A DNA stretch of 64,000 nt from positions 248,001 to 312,000 of the forward strand of contig NZ_LR732817.1 in assembly GCF_902506195.1 (NCBI RefSeq). Reading direction: 5' to 3'. The stretch comes from Citricoccus sp. K5. Lineage in GTDB: Bacteria; Actinomycetota; Actinomycetes; Actinomycetales; Micrococcaceae. Under the pieces are notes generated by a model, which saw only the letters and a list, made by a program, of their open reading frames with translations, had not been told where the DNA came from and ran no database searches. How positions within the stretch are numbered: position 1 is the stretch's first letter; every line of letters begins with the position of its first letter. Shown here in pieces: positions 34,306 through 43,066 of the stretch. Both the position numbers and the translations under genes were made by a program.

Positions 34306-36878
34306 ACCGGCTCCTCCGGGCTGCCGGGCTCGTCCCCACCGTCCACCTGCACGCCGACCAGGATCGGGTTGTGGTCGGAGGAACGCCACTGATCGGGGGT
34401 GTAGAGCTGCTCCGGGGTGTAGTTGTAGCGGGAGTACTCCATGGCCACGGACTCATTGGCGTTGATCATCCAGATGTCACTGCCCGTGACCGTCTCATCG
34501 GCGGCAGCGGAGGCGAAGATCCCGTCCAGCGAGCCGACGCCGGCATCGTAGGCGTAGGAGTACTCGCCCTCGGCCTTGGCCCCCTGGCTGACGTAGCCGG
34601 CGGCTTCGAGGACCTTGATCGGGTCCTCCTTCTCGTAGGCGTTGAAGTCGCCCATGAGGAACACCTGGTTGGTATCCTCGGAGGCCTTCAGATTCTCGGC
34701 GAAGTCGACCAGGGACTCGGCCTGGGCCACGCGGTCCGCATTGGACGCACCCTGGCCGTCATCCGAGTCCTCATTGCCGGGACCGGAACCGGAGCCCTTG
34801 GACTTGAAGTGATTGGTGATGGCCACGAACTCGGTGCCCTCGATGCTGCCGTCCTCGCCGAGGGCGCGGAAGGTCTGGGCCAGCGGCTCGCGGGCATTGC
34901 CGAAGGCGGGATCACCGGTCAGGATGGTGGATTCGCCGACGGTCTCCACCGTGGCCGGCTGGTAGATGAAGGCGTTGCGGATGTAGTCCTCGTCCGCGGC
35001 GGCGGGACGCTCGGCCGGTGAGGCGGCGTAGGCCCACTTCTCCGAGCCGGCCTCGGCATTGAGAGCCTGCACGAGTGCGGCCAGGGACTCGTCACGGTCC
35101 TTGCCGAACTTCACGGGGTTCTCGATCTCCTCGAGGGCCACCACGGAGGCGTCAAGCCCATTGATGGCGGCGACGATCTTCTCCTGCTGGCGCAGGAAGT
35201 TCTCCTCGTTGTAAGCACCGCGCGGATCGCAGTAGTCGGTGGCGATCGGGTTGCCCTCATGGTCCAGGTACGCGTCGCAGTCCTCGAACTCGTCTCCCAG
35301 GGTGGTGAAGTAGTTCAGCACGTTGAAGGAGGCCAGCTGCACGTTGCCGCCCACGTCCTCCGGGCTGGCCTCCGACTCACGGGTGTTCTCGAAGGTGGCG
35401 GGCTGGACCTCCTCGGCGTTCTCGTGGGTGAGGTGCTGGGTCGGCTGGAAGTTCCAGGCATCGTAGCGGTAGTCGAGGATGACCGGGTCGGTGAAGGCCA
35501 CGGCGGAGCCCACCCGAACCGGGTCGTCGATGTCCAGGTACGGCAGCTTGTTCTGATTGCCGGGGGAGCGCATGAAGTTCGTCGAGGCACCGTCGTCCAG
35601 AACGATGAGCTTCTCGGCGTTCTCTGCCATCACAGCCTGCGCTTCGGCACCCGGGTTGGCGACCGACGTCGGGTTCGGCAGCGGGTCGGAGCCTGGGGCA
35701 AGGCCCAGGGAGCCGTACGCGTTGACGTCGTAGTTGTCCGTGATCGTCCACTCCAAGCCGGAGGGGTCGATCAGCATGCCCTCGTGGGCTTCCTTGGTCG
35801 CCTCGTCGGCGGGGAACTCCACGGCGGTGGGCTTGACGGCCTCTGCGGCTTCCTCAACCTGCTCCACACCGCCGGCGCGGACCGTCAGCTGGGTTCCTGT
35901 GTAGTACTCGCTGACCTCACCGGTGACCTGCACGTGGTCGCCCAGGGCCACGTCGCCCACGGTGTCGGCTGAGTAGATGAAGATGGCGTCCGAGGCACCC
36001 GGGGTGGCGTCCTCGCCGCCACCGGAGCCGGCGGTCTGGAGGTAGTAGCCGTTGAAGCCGCCGGTCGAGTAGACAGCGGTCACCACACCGTGGGTCATGA
36101 CGTTCTTGCCGACCATCTCTGAGGCGGATCCGGTGCCCTGGATCTCGGCGATCGGCGTCACCTCGGTGGGGACCTCGGGCTCGGGCTCCGGCTCACCGGT
36201 GCCGCCCCCCGCGGTCTCGCCCGCGGCGTTGGTGGGGGTCACCGCGCCGGTAGCCGTGAAGTCGGCGGAGTTGTCATCCGTGTCCACACCGTCCGCGCGG
36301 GTCATGGACTTCGGGTCGTTGTTCGCCGAGGGGCCGGTGGCGGCGGCGGTCTCGAAGGTGTTCGAGGTGCCGTAACCCAACAGGTCGACGACGCCGGCCG
36401 CCTCGGTCTCAGCGGTCACGGAACCGACTGGCAGGGAGACCCGTTCGGTCTGGTTGGCCAGGACGATGGTCCCGTTGGTGCCAGCGAAGGCCACGCTGGT
36501 GCCGATACCGGCATCGGCGGCTGGCAGGGCCTCACCGTTCGGCTCGTTGCCATTGGCGTTGCCCTGGACCAGGTAGTAGCCGCCGGCCTTGATGGTGCCC
36601 GAGAGCTCGATGACCCCGGTCGGTTCGCCGGTGCCGCCCGAGGAGCGGTACTGGATGGACCAGCCGTCCAGGGAGACGTCGGCATCGCTCGGGTTGTAGA
36701 GCTCCACGAACTTGTGGGTGAAGACGGCGTTGGCCGAACCGCCGTTGGTGTAGGCCTCGTTGATGATGACCGGGTCGTCGGAGGGAGCCGCCGTGGCGGC
36801 CTGCGCCGGGACCACGAGGGTGGCGGACAGCAGCGCCATCGAGGCGCCGACTGCTGTCAGGCGTGAAGAGAACGTCAA
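33762..36878 (-). CDS. Secreted ExeM/NucH-type nuclease with C-terminal SLH domains
   Basis: A 1038-aa exported enzyme that probably degrades extracellular DNA or nucleotides at the cell surface. Order: signal peptide (residues 1-28, ending PAQAATA); lamin-tail domain (~35-140); a proline/glutamate linker; OB-fold region (~235-350). An exonuclease/endonuclease/phosphatase domain follows (~510-835), with VQLASFNVLNYF, VVALEEIEN, NHFKSKGSG, FLMGDFNAYEKEDP and SSDHNPILVGV. Three SLH repeats (~860-1035) finish the protein. The start is a TTG at 36878; it is the only start that yields a complete signal peptide. The SLH block is base-identical to that of the neighbouring 5'-nucleotidase gene, so both proteins should bind the same wall polymer. 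Confidence 0.9.
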   Translation of the reverse strand: MTFSSRLTAVGASMALLSATLVVPAQAATAAPSDDPVIINEAYTNGGSANAVFTHKFVELYNPSDADVSLDGWSIQYRSSGGTGEPTGVIELSGTIKAGGYYLVQGNANGNEPNGEALPAADAGIGTSVAFAGTNGTIVLANQTERVSLPVGSVTAETEAAGVVDLLGYGTSNTFETAAATGPSANNDPKSMTRADGVDTDDNSADFTATGAVTPTNAAGETAGGGTGEPEPEPEVPTEVTPIAEIQGTGSASEMVGKNVMTHGVVTAVYSTGGFNGYYLQTAGSGGGEDATPGASDAIFIYSADTVGDVALGDHVQVTGEVSEYYTGTQLTVRAGGVEQVEEAAEAVKPTAVEFPADEATKEAHEGMLIDPSGLEWTITDNYDVNAYGSLGLAPGSDPLPNPTSVANPGAEAQAVMAENAEKLIVLDDGASTNFMRSPGNQNKLPYLDIDDPVRVGSAVAFTDPVILDYRYDAWNFQPTQHLTHENAEEVQPATFENTRESEASPEDVGGNVQLASFNVLNYFTTLGDEFEDCDAYLDHEGNPIATDYCDPRGAYNEENFLRQQEKIVAAINGLDASVVALEEIENPVKFGKDRDESLAALVQALNAEAGSEKWAYAASPAERPAAADEDYIRNAFIYQPATVETVGESTILTGDPAFGNAREPLAQTFRALGEDGSIEGTEFVAITNHFKSKGSGSGPGNEDSDDGQGASNADRVAQAESLVDFAENLKASEDTNQVFLMGDFNAYEKEDPIKVLEAAGYVSQGAKAEGEYSYAYDAGVGSLDGIFASAAADETVTGSDIWMINANESVAMEYSRYNYTPEQLYTPDQWRSSDHNPILVGVQVDGGDEPGSPEEPVEDFSDNQPGSRHFAPVRWMQETGLTHGYSDGSFGKDREISRGESLAFLYRYLDPEYTPESKPFPDVAAEHTHYEPISWARDHEITHGYQDGEFKPTRHISRSEFASFLYRAIDPEHIGPEDTEFTDVPTSDAAYQAITWLASEGLSVGYHDGTYQPDRSITRAEVATLLYRYETMIATQD

Positions 36879-36921
36879 GGTGACTACTTTCAGTGAGGGG
36901 TGGGCGCGGTGACGACATCAG

Positions 36922-36973
36922 GAACTGGCACTCAAGAACTGTCATCCGGGGATTGCAGTCCGGGGAACTGCCA
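36922..36973 (-). promoter_or_regulatory. Three direct repeats upstream of the nuclease gene
   Basis: GAACTGNCA (plus strand) occurs at 36922, 36936 and 36965, at spacings of 14 and 29 bp, 44-95 bp before the start codon. It may be a regulator-binding array. Confidence 0.35.
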
Positions 36974-36976
36974 TCC

Positions 36977-37025
36977 GAAAGCGTCCCGGTTCACTGTCGT
37001 TGTCGGGTGGGAACGGGACGCTTTC
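36977..37025 (-). terminator. Hairpin downstream of the 5'-nucleotidase gene
   Basis: GAAAGCGTCCCG (36977-36988) pairs with CGGGACGCTTTC (37014-37025) around a 25-nt loop. It separates the two SLH-protein genes. Confidence 0.6.
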
Positions 37026-37057
37026 GACCGCGAGTGGTCCGGGGTGGGCTGGTCGGG

Positions 37058-37606
37058 CGGTGTCAGTCTTGGGTGGCGATCATGGTCTCGTAGCGGTAGA
37101 GGAGGGTGGCGACCTCGGCCCGGGTGATGCTTCGGTCGGGCTGGTAGGTGCCGTCGTGGTAGCCCACGGACAGTCCCTCGCTGGCGAGCCAGGTGATGGC
37201 CTGGTAGGCGGCGTCACTGGTAGGGACGTCGGTGAACTCGGTGTCCTCAGGGCCTATATGTTCTGGGTCGATCGCCCGGTATAGGAAGGAGGCGAACTCA
37301 CTACGGGAGATGTGACGGGTCGGCTTGAACTCTCCGTCCTGGTAGCCGTGGGTGATCTCGTGGTCCCTCGCCCAGGAGATCGGCTCGTAGTGAGTGTGTT
37401 CAGCGGCGACGTCGGGGAACGGCTTGCTCTCGGGCGTGTATTCCGGGTCCAGGTAGCGGTAGAGGAAGGCCAGGGACTCGCCGCGGGAGATCTCCCGGTC
37501 CTTGCCGAAGGACCCGTCACTGTAGCCGTGGGTCAGGCCGGTCTCCTGCATCCACCGTACGGGGGCGAAGTGCCTCGAACCGGGCTGATTGTCCGAGAAG
37601 TCCTCC
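37058..37606. repeat. 549-bp direct repeat, copy B (triple-SLH cassette)
   Basis: Identical partner of 33757-34305. The boundaries match the SLH-encoding 3' end of the 5'-nucleotidase gene. Confidence 0.97.
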
Positions 37607-39747
37607 GGGACATCGGTGCCGATTGTGAGGGCCGAGCGGACCTCGGTGGTGGACTCGTAGGCGTCGTCGTAGGCAACGGTCATGACCAGTTCGCCCCCGC
37701 CGGTGACCTCGGGTGCCTGCAGGGTGGACAGGTCTGCGGATTCGCCGTCTGCTGCCACCTCCACGGTGCCGACCTCCACGGCCTCGCCCTCGGCCGGCTG
37801 GAAGACCACGGAGACCGAGGTGGCATCACCTGCGCCGTCGGAGTCCATCTCGAGGTTCTCCAACGCCAGGGAGAGCTGCGCGCCGGGGGCGGCGGTGCCA
37901 GTTGCGTCCTTGACCTCCACCGCCTTCTTGGCGAAGTCCGGGCGGATATCGCCGGACGCAGCGGTCTCGGCCTGCACATACTCCTGGAAGGCCTGGTTGT
38001 CCATGATGCCCAGGTCGACCTTGTTTTCCTGACCGGTGGCGAAGCCCTCGTAGCCGTCGGGGGCGGAGTTCTCCGTGCCCACCCAGGAGTCATCGGCGAG
38101 GAAGGACAGGGTGCCGATGGTGTACATCTCGTCCAGGGCCACGGGCTCGCCGGAGATCCAGATGCCGGTCACCTTGTCGTCCTGTGGCCGCGACTCGTCA
38201 TAGGTCCAGGTCAGTTCCTCGGACCAGCCCAGGTGCAGGGTCTTGTTGCCGTTCTTCCAGTTCTCCTCGAGGACCTGCTTGAGGGAGGAGCCCGGGATGT
38301 CGAAGTAGGTCAGCGTGTTGCCGAAGGGAGCGAAACTCAGGATTTCTCCGAGGGTGACTTTGCCGTGGAGCTCGTCCGGCTTATCAGCGAAGGAAGGGGT
38401 GGCAACGAACTGGTCGTACAGCAGTTCGGAGCGCAAACCACCGGAATTGGTGACGCCGAGGTCCACGTCAGGGTTGTTCAGGGAAATTCGGTCTTTGAGG
38501 GCATTGGCGGCCCAATTGCCCAGGGTGCTCTCCTGGCGGCGTGTTCCGCCGGCACCCCAGGACCCGCTTTCTTCGATGCGGGTCTGATAGTCGGTGGTGA
38601 TGGAGGCGTCCATCTCGCCGATAACGGTTCCCTGCAATTCCGCGAACTCCGCGACGGCGGCCTGCTCGAGCGAGTAGACCTCGGCCGTGACCTCGGACTC
38701 GGCGGCGGCCTCGTCCGGGTCCTGCTCGGAGCGGTCGATCAGGTCACCGGTGTAACCGAGAACATCCTTGGAATCGGTGTCGATCTCGAGTTCCACGGCA
38801 GCAAGCAGGCTGCCGGATTGACCGGCCTGCATGACCGGACGCTCCTTACCGCCTGCGGTGGTGGTGTCGTAGTCGTATGTCTGGTGGGTGTGACCGTTGA
38901 AGATCACATCCACAGATTCGTCAGTGCCGTTGACTATGGAGTCGAACACGGAGGAGTTTTCCACCTCGGCGGCCAGCTCGCCGTTGCCGGGGGCACCATC
39001 GTGGTACGAGGCCACAATGACGTCGGCAGTGCCGGCGGCCTCGATCTCCTGGACCACGCCGTTGACGCCCTCGACCAGGTCGATGACCTCGTTGCCCTGC
39101 AGGCCGGAGCCGGTGGTGGTGGCGTAGAGGTTGTTCGGAACGGCGCCGATCACGGCGACTCGCACCCCGTCCACCTCGAAGATCTCGTGATCGGTGAGTA
39201 CCGGCTCCTTGGTTTCCGGGTCCACGAAGTTCGCGGCCAGGAAGTCGAAGTCGGCGATGTCCATGACACGGCCGGTGAGGTCGTCCATGCCTTTGTCGAA
39301 CTCGTGGTTGCCAGCGGCCGAGACATCCAAGCCGAGGGCGTTCATGATCTCGAGCGTCGGCTCATCGGCCTGCGCGTTGGAGACCGACTGGGAAGCACCG
39401 ATCAGGTCGCCGGCGGTGGTGAGCAGAGTGGAGCCCTCGCCGTTGGCGCCTTCGAACGCGGCCCGATAGTCCTCAACCGTGTCCGCAAACTGGGTCCCGG
39501 TGTACTTGTCCGAAAGTGCCCCGTGGAAGTCGTTGAAGCTGAGGATGGAGATCTTCTCGGTGCCCTCGGCCGCCGGCTCGGCGGCGGCCTTCACGGCCTC
39601 ATCGGTGGACACAGAAGCGCCGGCCCCTGTGGAGGCCGGCGTGGGTGGTTCGGTGGTGGCAGACGCAGGCAGTGCGACGGCGGGAGCGGCAACGAGCCCC
39701 GCGGTCAGAACACCTGCCAGCAAGGACTTCCGTGACTGCAGCGACAT
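37063..39747 (-). CDS. Secreted 5'-nucleotidase/metallophosphatase with C-terminal SLH domains
   Basis: An 894-aa exported UshA/YfkN-type enzyme that hydrolyses nucleotides to nucleosides and phosphate. A signal peptide (residues 1-30) precedes the metallophosphoesterase domain (~45-290), with metal ligands in SILSFNDFHGAL, AGDLIGAS, GNHEFDKG and FNGHTHQTY. The 5'-nucleotidase C-terminal domain (~370-590) contains LGNWAANAL, TNSGGLRSELLY and the substrate segment FAPFGNTLTYFD. A short Ig-like stretch leads to three SLH repeats (~716-890). AGAGGG precedes the ATG. With the neighbouring nuclease it would form a surface pathway from DNA to free phosphate and nucleosides. A degenerate PHO-box-like pattern lies upstream (39857-39887). 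Confidence 0.92.
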   Translation of the reverse strand: MSLQSRKSLLAGVLTAGLVAAPAVALPASATTEPPTPASTGAGASVSTDEAVKAAAEPAAEGTEKISILSFNDFHGALSDKYTGTQFADTVEDYRAAFEGANGEGSTLLTTAGDLIGASQSVSNAQADEPTLEIMNALGLDVSAAGNHEFDKGMDDLTGRVMDIADFDFLAANFVDPETKEPVLTDHEIFEVDGVRVAVIGAVPNNLYATTTGSGLQGNEVIDLVEGVNGVVQEIEAAGTADVIVASYHDGAPGNGELAAEVENSSVFDSIVNGTDESVDVIFNGHTHQTYDYDTTTAGGKERPVMQAGQSGSLLAAVELEIDTDSKDVLGYTGDLIDRSEQDPDEAAAESEVTAEVYSLEQAAVAEFAELQGTVIGEMDASITTDYQTRIEESGSWGAGGTRRQESTLGNWAANALKDRISLNNPDVDLGVTNSGGLRSELLYDQFVATPSFADKPDELHGKVTLGEILSFAPFGNTLTYFDIPGSSLKQVLEENWKNGNKTLHLGWSEELTWTYDESRPQDDKVTGIWISGEPVALDEMYTIGTLSFLADDSWVGTENSAPDGYEGFATGQENKVDLGIMDNQAFQEYVQAETAASGDIRPDFAKKAVEVKDATGTAAPGAQLSLALENLEMDSDGAGDATSVSVVFQPAEGEAVEVGTVEVAADGESADLSTLQAPEVTGGGELVMTVAYDDAYESTTEVRSALTIGTDVPEDFSDNQPGSRHFAPVRWMQETGLTHGYSDGSFGKDREISRGESLAFLYRYLDPEYTPESKPFPDVAAEHTHYEPISWARDHEITHGYQDGEFKPTRHISRSEFASFLYRAIDPEHIGPEDTEFTDVPTSDAAYQAITWLASEGLSVGYHDGTYQPDRSITRAEVATLLYRYETMIATQD

Positions 39748-39925
39748 GTGATTCCCTCTTTGGTTCCCCTGGAAGGTGCGGACCCGCCGGTGATGGGGAT
39801 GTACCGGCGCTGGTCGACTTCCACTGAAGTGGCAGCCCCGTCATCTGATCACCGCCGGGTGAAATTCCGGTAACGGTGGGGGGAACGGTACAGGGGAGGA
39901 CTGGTGAAGACCAGACCCAAAAGAC

Positions 39926-39966
39926 AGCTATGCCGTGGCAACCGGTTAGGCTGCCACGGCATAGCT
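39926..39966 (-). terminator. Terminator of tRNA-Ser(TGA)
   Basis: A 15-bp stem, AGCTATGCCGTGGCA / TGCCACGGCATAGCT, with an 11-nt loop; a TCTTTT stretch follows on the minus strand. Confidence 0.8.
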
Positions 39967-39979
39967 GGTGGTGCAGGCG

Positions 39980-40067
39980 CGGATGGTAAGAGATTCGAAC
40001 TCTTGGTACGGGGTTACCGCACACTGGTTTTCAAGACCAGCTCCTTCGGCCGCTCGGACAACCATCC
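39980..40067 (-). tRNA. tRNA-Ser(TGA)
   Basis: Class II tRNA of 88 nt without encoded CCA. Acceptor GGATGGT/ACCATCC, discriminator G, anticodon loop CTTGAAA (anticodon TGA, reads UCA), long variable arm, T arm AAGAGTTCGAATCTCTT. Confidence 0.95.
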
Positions 40068-40077
40068 CAGAAGGACC

Positions 40078-40083
40078 ATTCTA
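40078..40083 (-). promoter_or_regulatory. -10 box of tRNA-Ser(TGA)
   Basis: TAGAAT on the minus strand, 10 bases before the mature 5' end. Confidence 0.5.
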
Positions 40084-40237
40084 AAGGCCTCGATCAGCCT
40101 ACCGGTCTCACGGCAGTTCATGGCTGGGACTGTTCCGCTCCGGCAACTGTCATGCCTCAGTCCTGCACAGGTGGGCCTTCTCCAGACTTTCATCCACAAC
40201 TCGGGGCGCCGCTGCTTATCGTGTCCGGCCACCTTCG

Positions 40238-40243
40238 TAGAGT
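40238..40243 (+). promoter_or_regulatory. -10 box of the DUF222/HNH gene (leaderless)
   Basis: TAGAGT, 7 bases before the ATG at 40251. Confidence 0.55.
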
Positions 40244-40258
40244 AGTACACATGTTCGA
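40243..40258. promoter_or_regulatory. Half-conserved SOS (LexA)-like box over the DUF222/HNH start
   Basis: TAGTACACATGTTCGA matches 10 of the 12 fixed positions of TCGAAC-N4-GTTCGA. It overlaps the predicted transcription start and start codon. Confidence 0.35.
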
Positions 40259-42035
40259 AGCCCAGCCGAGTCAGCGAAGCGACGGTGATGTGCGCCAGCC
40301 CGACGGCGGCGCCACCGGTAGTGCCACAGCCGCCGGTGCGCGGGTTCCGGTGGTTGCGGTCCCGGTCAACGCGCTTCACCTCATCGGCCTGCGCCAGGCC
40401 CTGGCGCTGATGGTCCCCGCCGCGGCCCTCAATCCCGGTGAGTTGGACGCGCGGCGGTCCATTGCATCTCCGGACGGGGCCGAAGCAGAGGCCATTGACC
40501 GGATTCAGGCCCTGGAAGCACTGAAATCAGCTTGTGCAGCCGCCCAAGCCCGCGAGACCGCCGCCCTGCACACCCACCGGACCAACGCCGAGGCTGCCCA
40601 GGGCATTCCCGAAGCTCGTCGGGGTCGAGGGCTGCCCGGCGAAGTCGGCCTGGCCCGCCGCACCGGATCCCGGGGCTCCAAACAGCTCCGCCTTGCCCTG
40701 AACTTGACGGCGGATTTGCCCCACACCCTGGAGGCGCTGACCACTGGCCGCATCAGCGAAGAACAAGCAGCCGCGATCGACCGCCAAACCCACTGGCTCA
40801 CCTCATCCCAACGCCAGGCCGCCGATTCTGTCTTGGCCGAGCGGATCGAATGCCTCGGCCACCGCGAACTCGTCCAGGAAGCTCAAGCCGCTGCCCAAGG
40901 ACAAGACCCCGCCGCCGCGCTCCAACGCCAGGAACAAGCCTGCCGCGACCGGCACCTGAGCCTGAAGCCCGCCCAGACCAACCCCGGCATGGCCTACCTC
41001 ACCGCCTTGCTGCCGATCGCCCAGGGCGCGGCCTGCTACCAGAACCTAACCTCGGCCGCTGCCAGCACCATCGCCGAAGGCGACGCCGCCGAGAGGACGC
41101 CACAGCAGGTCCTCACCGACCTCTTCGTCCAGCGCCTCACGGGCCAGACAACCGCCGACGCCGTCCCCGTCGAGATCCAACTGATCATGACCGACACCAC
41201 CCTCCTCGACACCGCTAACGACTCATCCAGCCCTGCCGGACCAGCCGGGTCTACTGCCGGAACTGCTGGTCAGGCCGCTTCTGGATCCGGGCGGGAGGCG
41301 AACCTCCCGGCGTGGTTGCCCGGTCACGGTCCGATCCCGGCACCGGTGGCACGCCGGATGATCGCGGACACCGAGGCCGAGGTCTTCATCCGCCGGCTCT
41401 ACACCGCACCTGGCACCGGTCAACTCGTCGCGATGGACTCCCACCGCCGCGCCTTCTCCGGCCTGCTGCGGCACATGGTGCTCCTGCGAGACGGGATCTG
41501 CCGAACCCCGTACTGCGATGCCCCGATCCGGCACGTCGACCACGTCACACCCCACCGCGAAGGCGGGCCCACCTCCTGGGACAACGCCTCCGGACTCTGC
41601 GTGCGCTGCAACCACACCAAAGAAAATCCCGGCTGGGCCCACCACGCCACCGCCGGCGAACTCCGTGTCACCACCCCCACCGGCCACGAGTACACCAATC
41701 ACCCCCGGCCCCTCACCCCACCAGCAGAGCCAGAATGCCCGTCGACAGCACCACCGCTGAAAGAAGCGCAGTCGGAGGAACCTGGACGGCCACGAGTGAT
41801 CGCCTGCTCCACGAACACCACCGTGACCGCCACCCTGCCGGACAACCTCTCCAAGGACATGCCAGACGGCTCGTCACTGCGCGCAATAGTCAGACCACGG
41901 AGGGGGAGATCGGCGCTGAGGTCACCGTTGCGCTTTGAGATGGCTCACGCGACCCTGCAACTAGGCCACACCCTGCAACCAGACCACCCGAGTAGCCTAG
42001 AAGCAACGCTGAGAAAGTCGTTGGCCAGCCACTAG
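40251..42035 (+). CDS. DUF222 and HNH-endonuclease domain protein (13E12-repeat type)
   Basis: A 594-aa protein. The N-terminal DUF222 domain (residues ~20-300) includes RRTGSRGSKQLRLALNLTAD and TGRISEEQAAAIDRQT. The C-terminal HNH domain (~400-470) contains RDGICRTPYCDAPIRHVDHV, the histidine-rich THREGGPT-like turn (TPHREGGPTS) and LCVRCNHTKENPGW, with zinc-type cysteines C-x4-C and C-x2-C. Such genes are highly multiplied in actinobacteria, and the 13E12 family in mycobacteria includes SOS-inducible members. The target is unknown. The ATG at 40251 is supported by a leaderless -10 box. Its GC looks slightly lower than its neighbours. Confidence 0.85.
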   Translation: MFEAQPSQRSDGDVRQPDGGATGSATAAGARVPVVAVPVNALHLIGLRQALALMVPAAALNPGELDARRSIASPDGAEAEAIDRIQALEALKSACAAAQARETAALHTHRTNAEAAQGIPEARRGRGLPGEVGLARRTGSRGSKQLRLALNLTADLPHTLEALTTGRISEEQAAAIDRQTHWLTSSQRQAADSVLAERIECLGHRELVQEAQAAAQGQDPAAALQRQEQACRDRHLSLKPAQTNPGMAYLTALLPIAQGAACYQNLTSAAASTIAEGDAAERTPQQVLTDLFVQRLTGQTTADAVPVEIQLIMTDTTLLDTANDSSSPAGPAGSTAGTAGQAASGSGREANLPAWLPGHGPIPAPVARRMIADTEAEVFIRRLYTAPGTGQLVAMDSHRRAFSGLLRHMVLLRDGICRTPYCDAPIRHVDHVTPHREGGPTSWDNASGLCVRCNHTKENPGWAHHATAGELRVTTPTGHEYTNHPRPLTPPAEPECPSTAPPLKEAQSEEPGRPRVIACSTNTTVTATLPDNLSKDMPDGSSLRAIVRPRRGRSALRSPLRFEMAHATLQLGHTLQPDHPSSLEATLRKSLASH

Positions 42036-42049
42036 AGAAGGGGAGGACC

Positions 42050-43066
42050 ATGTCCCAGGAGCTCCATCACCACACCATGCGGGCCGTGACGTACACCGGC
42101 GCCGGCGGTCGCGAGGTCCTCTCAGTGGAGGACCTTGCCCTCCCTGTGCCCGGGACCGGTGAGGTCCTCATCAAGGTCACCGCTGCCGGCATCAACCGCG
42201 CGGACCTGCTGCAGCGGGCAGGCAACTATCCGGTCCCAGAGGGTGCCTCGGAGGTGCCCGGGCTGGAGGTCGCCGGAACGATCGAGGAGACCGGGGCCGG
42301 CGTCGGGAACTGGGATTTCGGCACGCCTGTCTGTGCCCTGCTGGCCGGTGGCGGCTATGCGGAGTACGTGTCGGTCCCCGCCGGACAGGTGGTTCCCGTA
42401 CCAGACGGCGTCTCCCTCACCGATGCGGCCGGCCTCCCGGAGGTCGCGGCCACCTGTTGGTCCAACCTGGTCCAGCAAGCGGGCGTGGGCCGGGGCGACT
42501 GGGTGCTCGTGCACGGTGGCACCGGCGGGATCGGCTCGTTCGCTCTGCAACTGTTGAAGGCACTGGGCGCGCGTCCCGTGGCGACCGCCGGTAGCGCGGA
42601 AAAGGTGCAACGGAGTCTCGAGCTGGGTGCTGAGGCAGCCATCAACCACCGCGAGGAGGACTTCGTGGCCCGGATGAAGGAGATCACCGGCGGTCATGGC
42701 GCGGATGTGATCCTGGACGTGATGGGTGCGAAGTATCTGGAGAAGAATGTTGCTGCCTTGGCGCAAGGCGGGCGACTGGTGGTGATCGGCCTGCAGGGCG
42801 GTGCCTCCGGAACCCTGCCGATCGGCAAGGTCATGGGCAAGAACGCCGTGGTGACCGGGACGATGCTGCGTCCACGGCCCGCGGAGGAGAAGGCCGGGAT
42901 CATGCGGGACGTGGCCGAACACGTCTGGCCGCTGGTGACCTCCGGAGCCATTCGCACCACCACGGACGCGGTGTTCGCTCTGGAAGACGTGGCGGCGGCC
43001 CAGGACCGCTTTGAAGAGGCGGACCGGACGGGCAAGATCCTGCTCGTGACCGGGGAGACGCCTTGA
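42050..43066 (+). CDS. NAD(P)H:quinone oxidoreductase, zinc-independent MDR family (QOR/PIG3-like)
   Basis: A 338-aa medium-chain dehydrogenase/reductase. The AAGINRADLLQRAGNYP motif, GLEVAGTI, and the NADPH-binding loop VLVHGGTGGIGSFALQLLKA (near residues 150-170) are typical of the TP53I3/PIG3 quinone reductase group. The structural-zinc cysteine cluster is absent, as expected. GGGGAGGA precedes the ATG. The stop overlaps the next start (TGATG), so the two are cotranslated. One-electron reduction of ortho-quinones is the family activity. Confidence 0.9.
   Translation: MSQELHHHTMRAVTYTGAGGREVLSVEDLALPVPGTGEVLIKVTAAGINRADLLQRAGNYPVPEGASEVPGLEVAGTIEETGAGVGNWDFGTPVCALLAGGGYAEYVSVPAGQVVPVPDGVSLTDAAGLPEVAATCWSNLVQQAGVGRGDWVLVHGGTGGIGSFALQLLKALGARPVATAGSAEKVQRSLELGAEAAINHREEDFVARMKEITGGHGADVILDVMGAKYLEKNVAALAQGGRLVVIGLQGGASGTLPIGKVMGKNAVVTGTMLRPRPAEEKAGIMRDVAEHVWPLVTSGAIRTTTDAVFALEDVAAAQDRFEEADRTGKILLVTGETP

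Noticed and set aside
37312-39735. 807-aa open frame antisense to the 5'-nucleotidase gene
   Set aside because: It mirrors a real gene with signal peptide and metal motifs. Its own translation shows no recognisable domain and is the usual G/V-rich shadow of high-GC coding DNA.
39980-42035. Mobile island at tRNA-Ser(TGA) with the DUF222/HNH gene
   Set aside because: No integrase and no repeat of the tRNA 3' end downstream; DUF222 genes are common in actinobacterial chromosomes without mobility.
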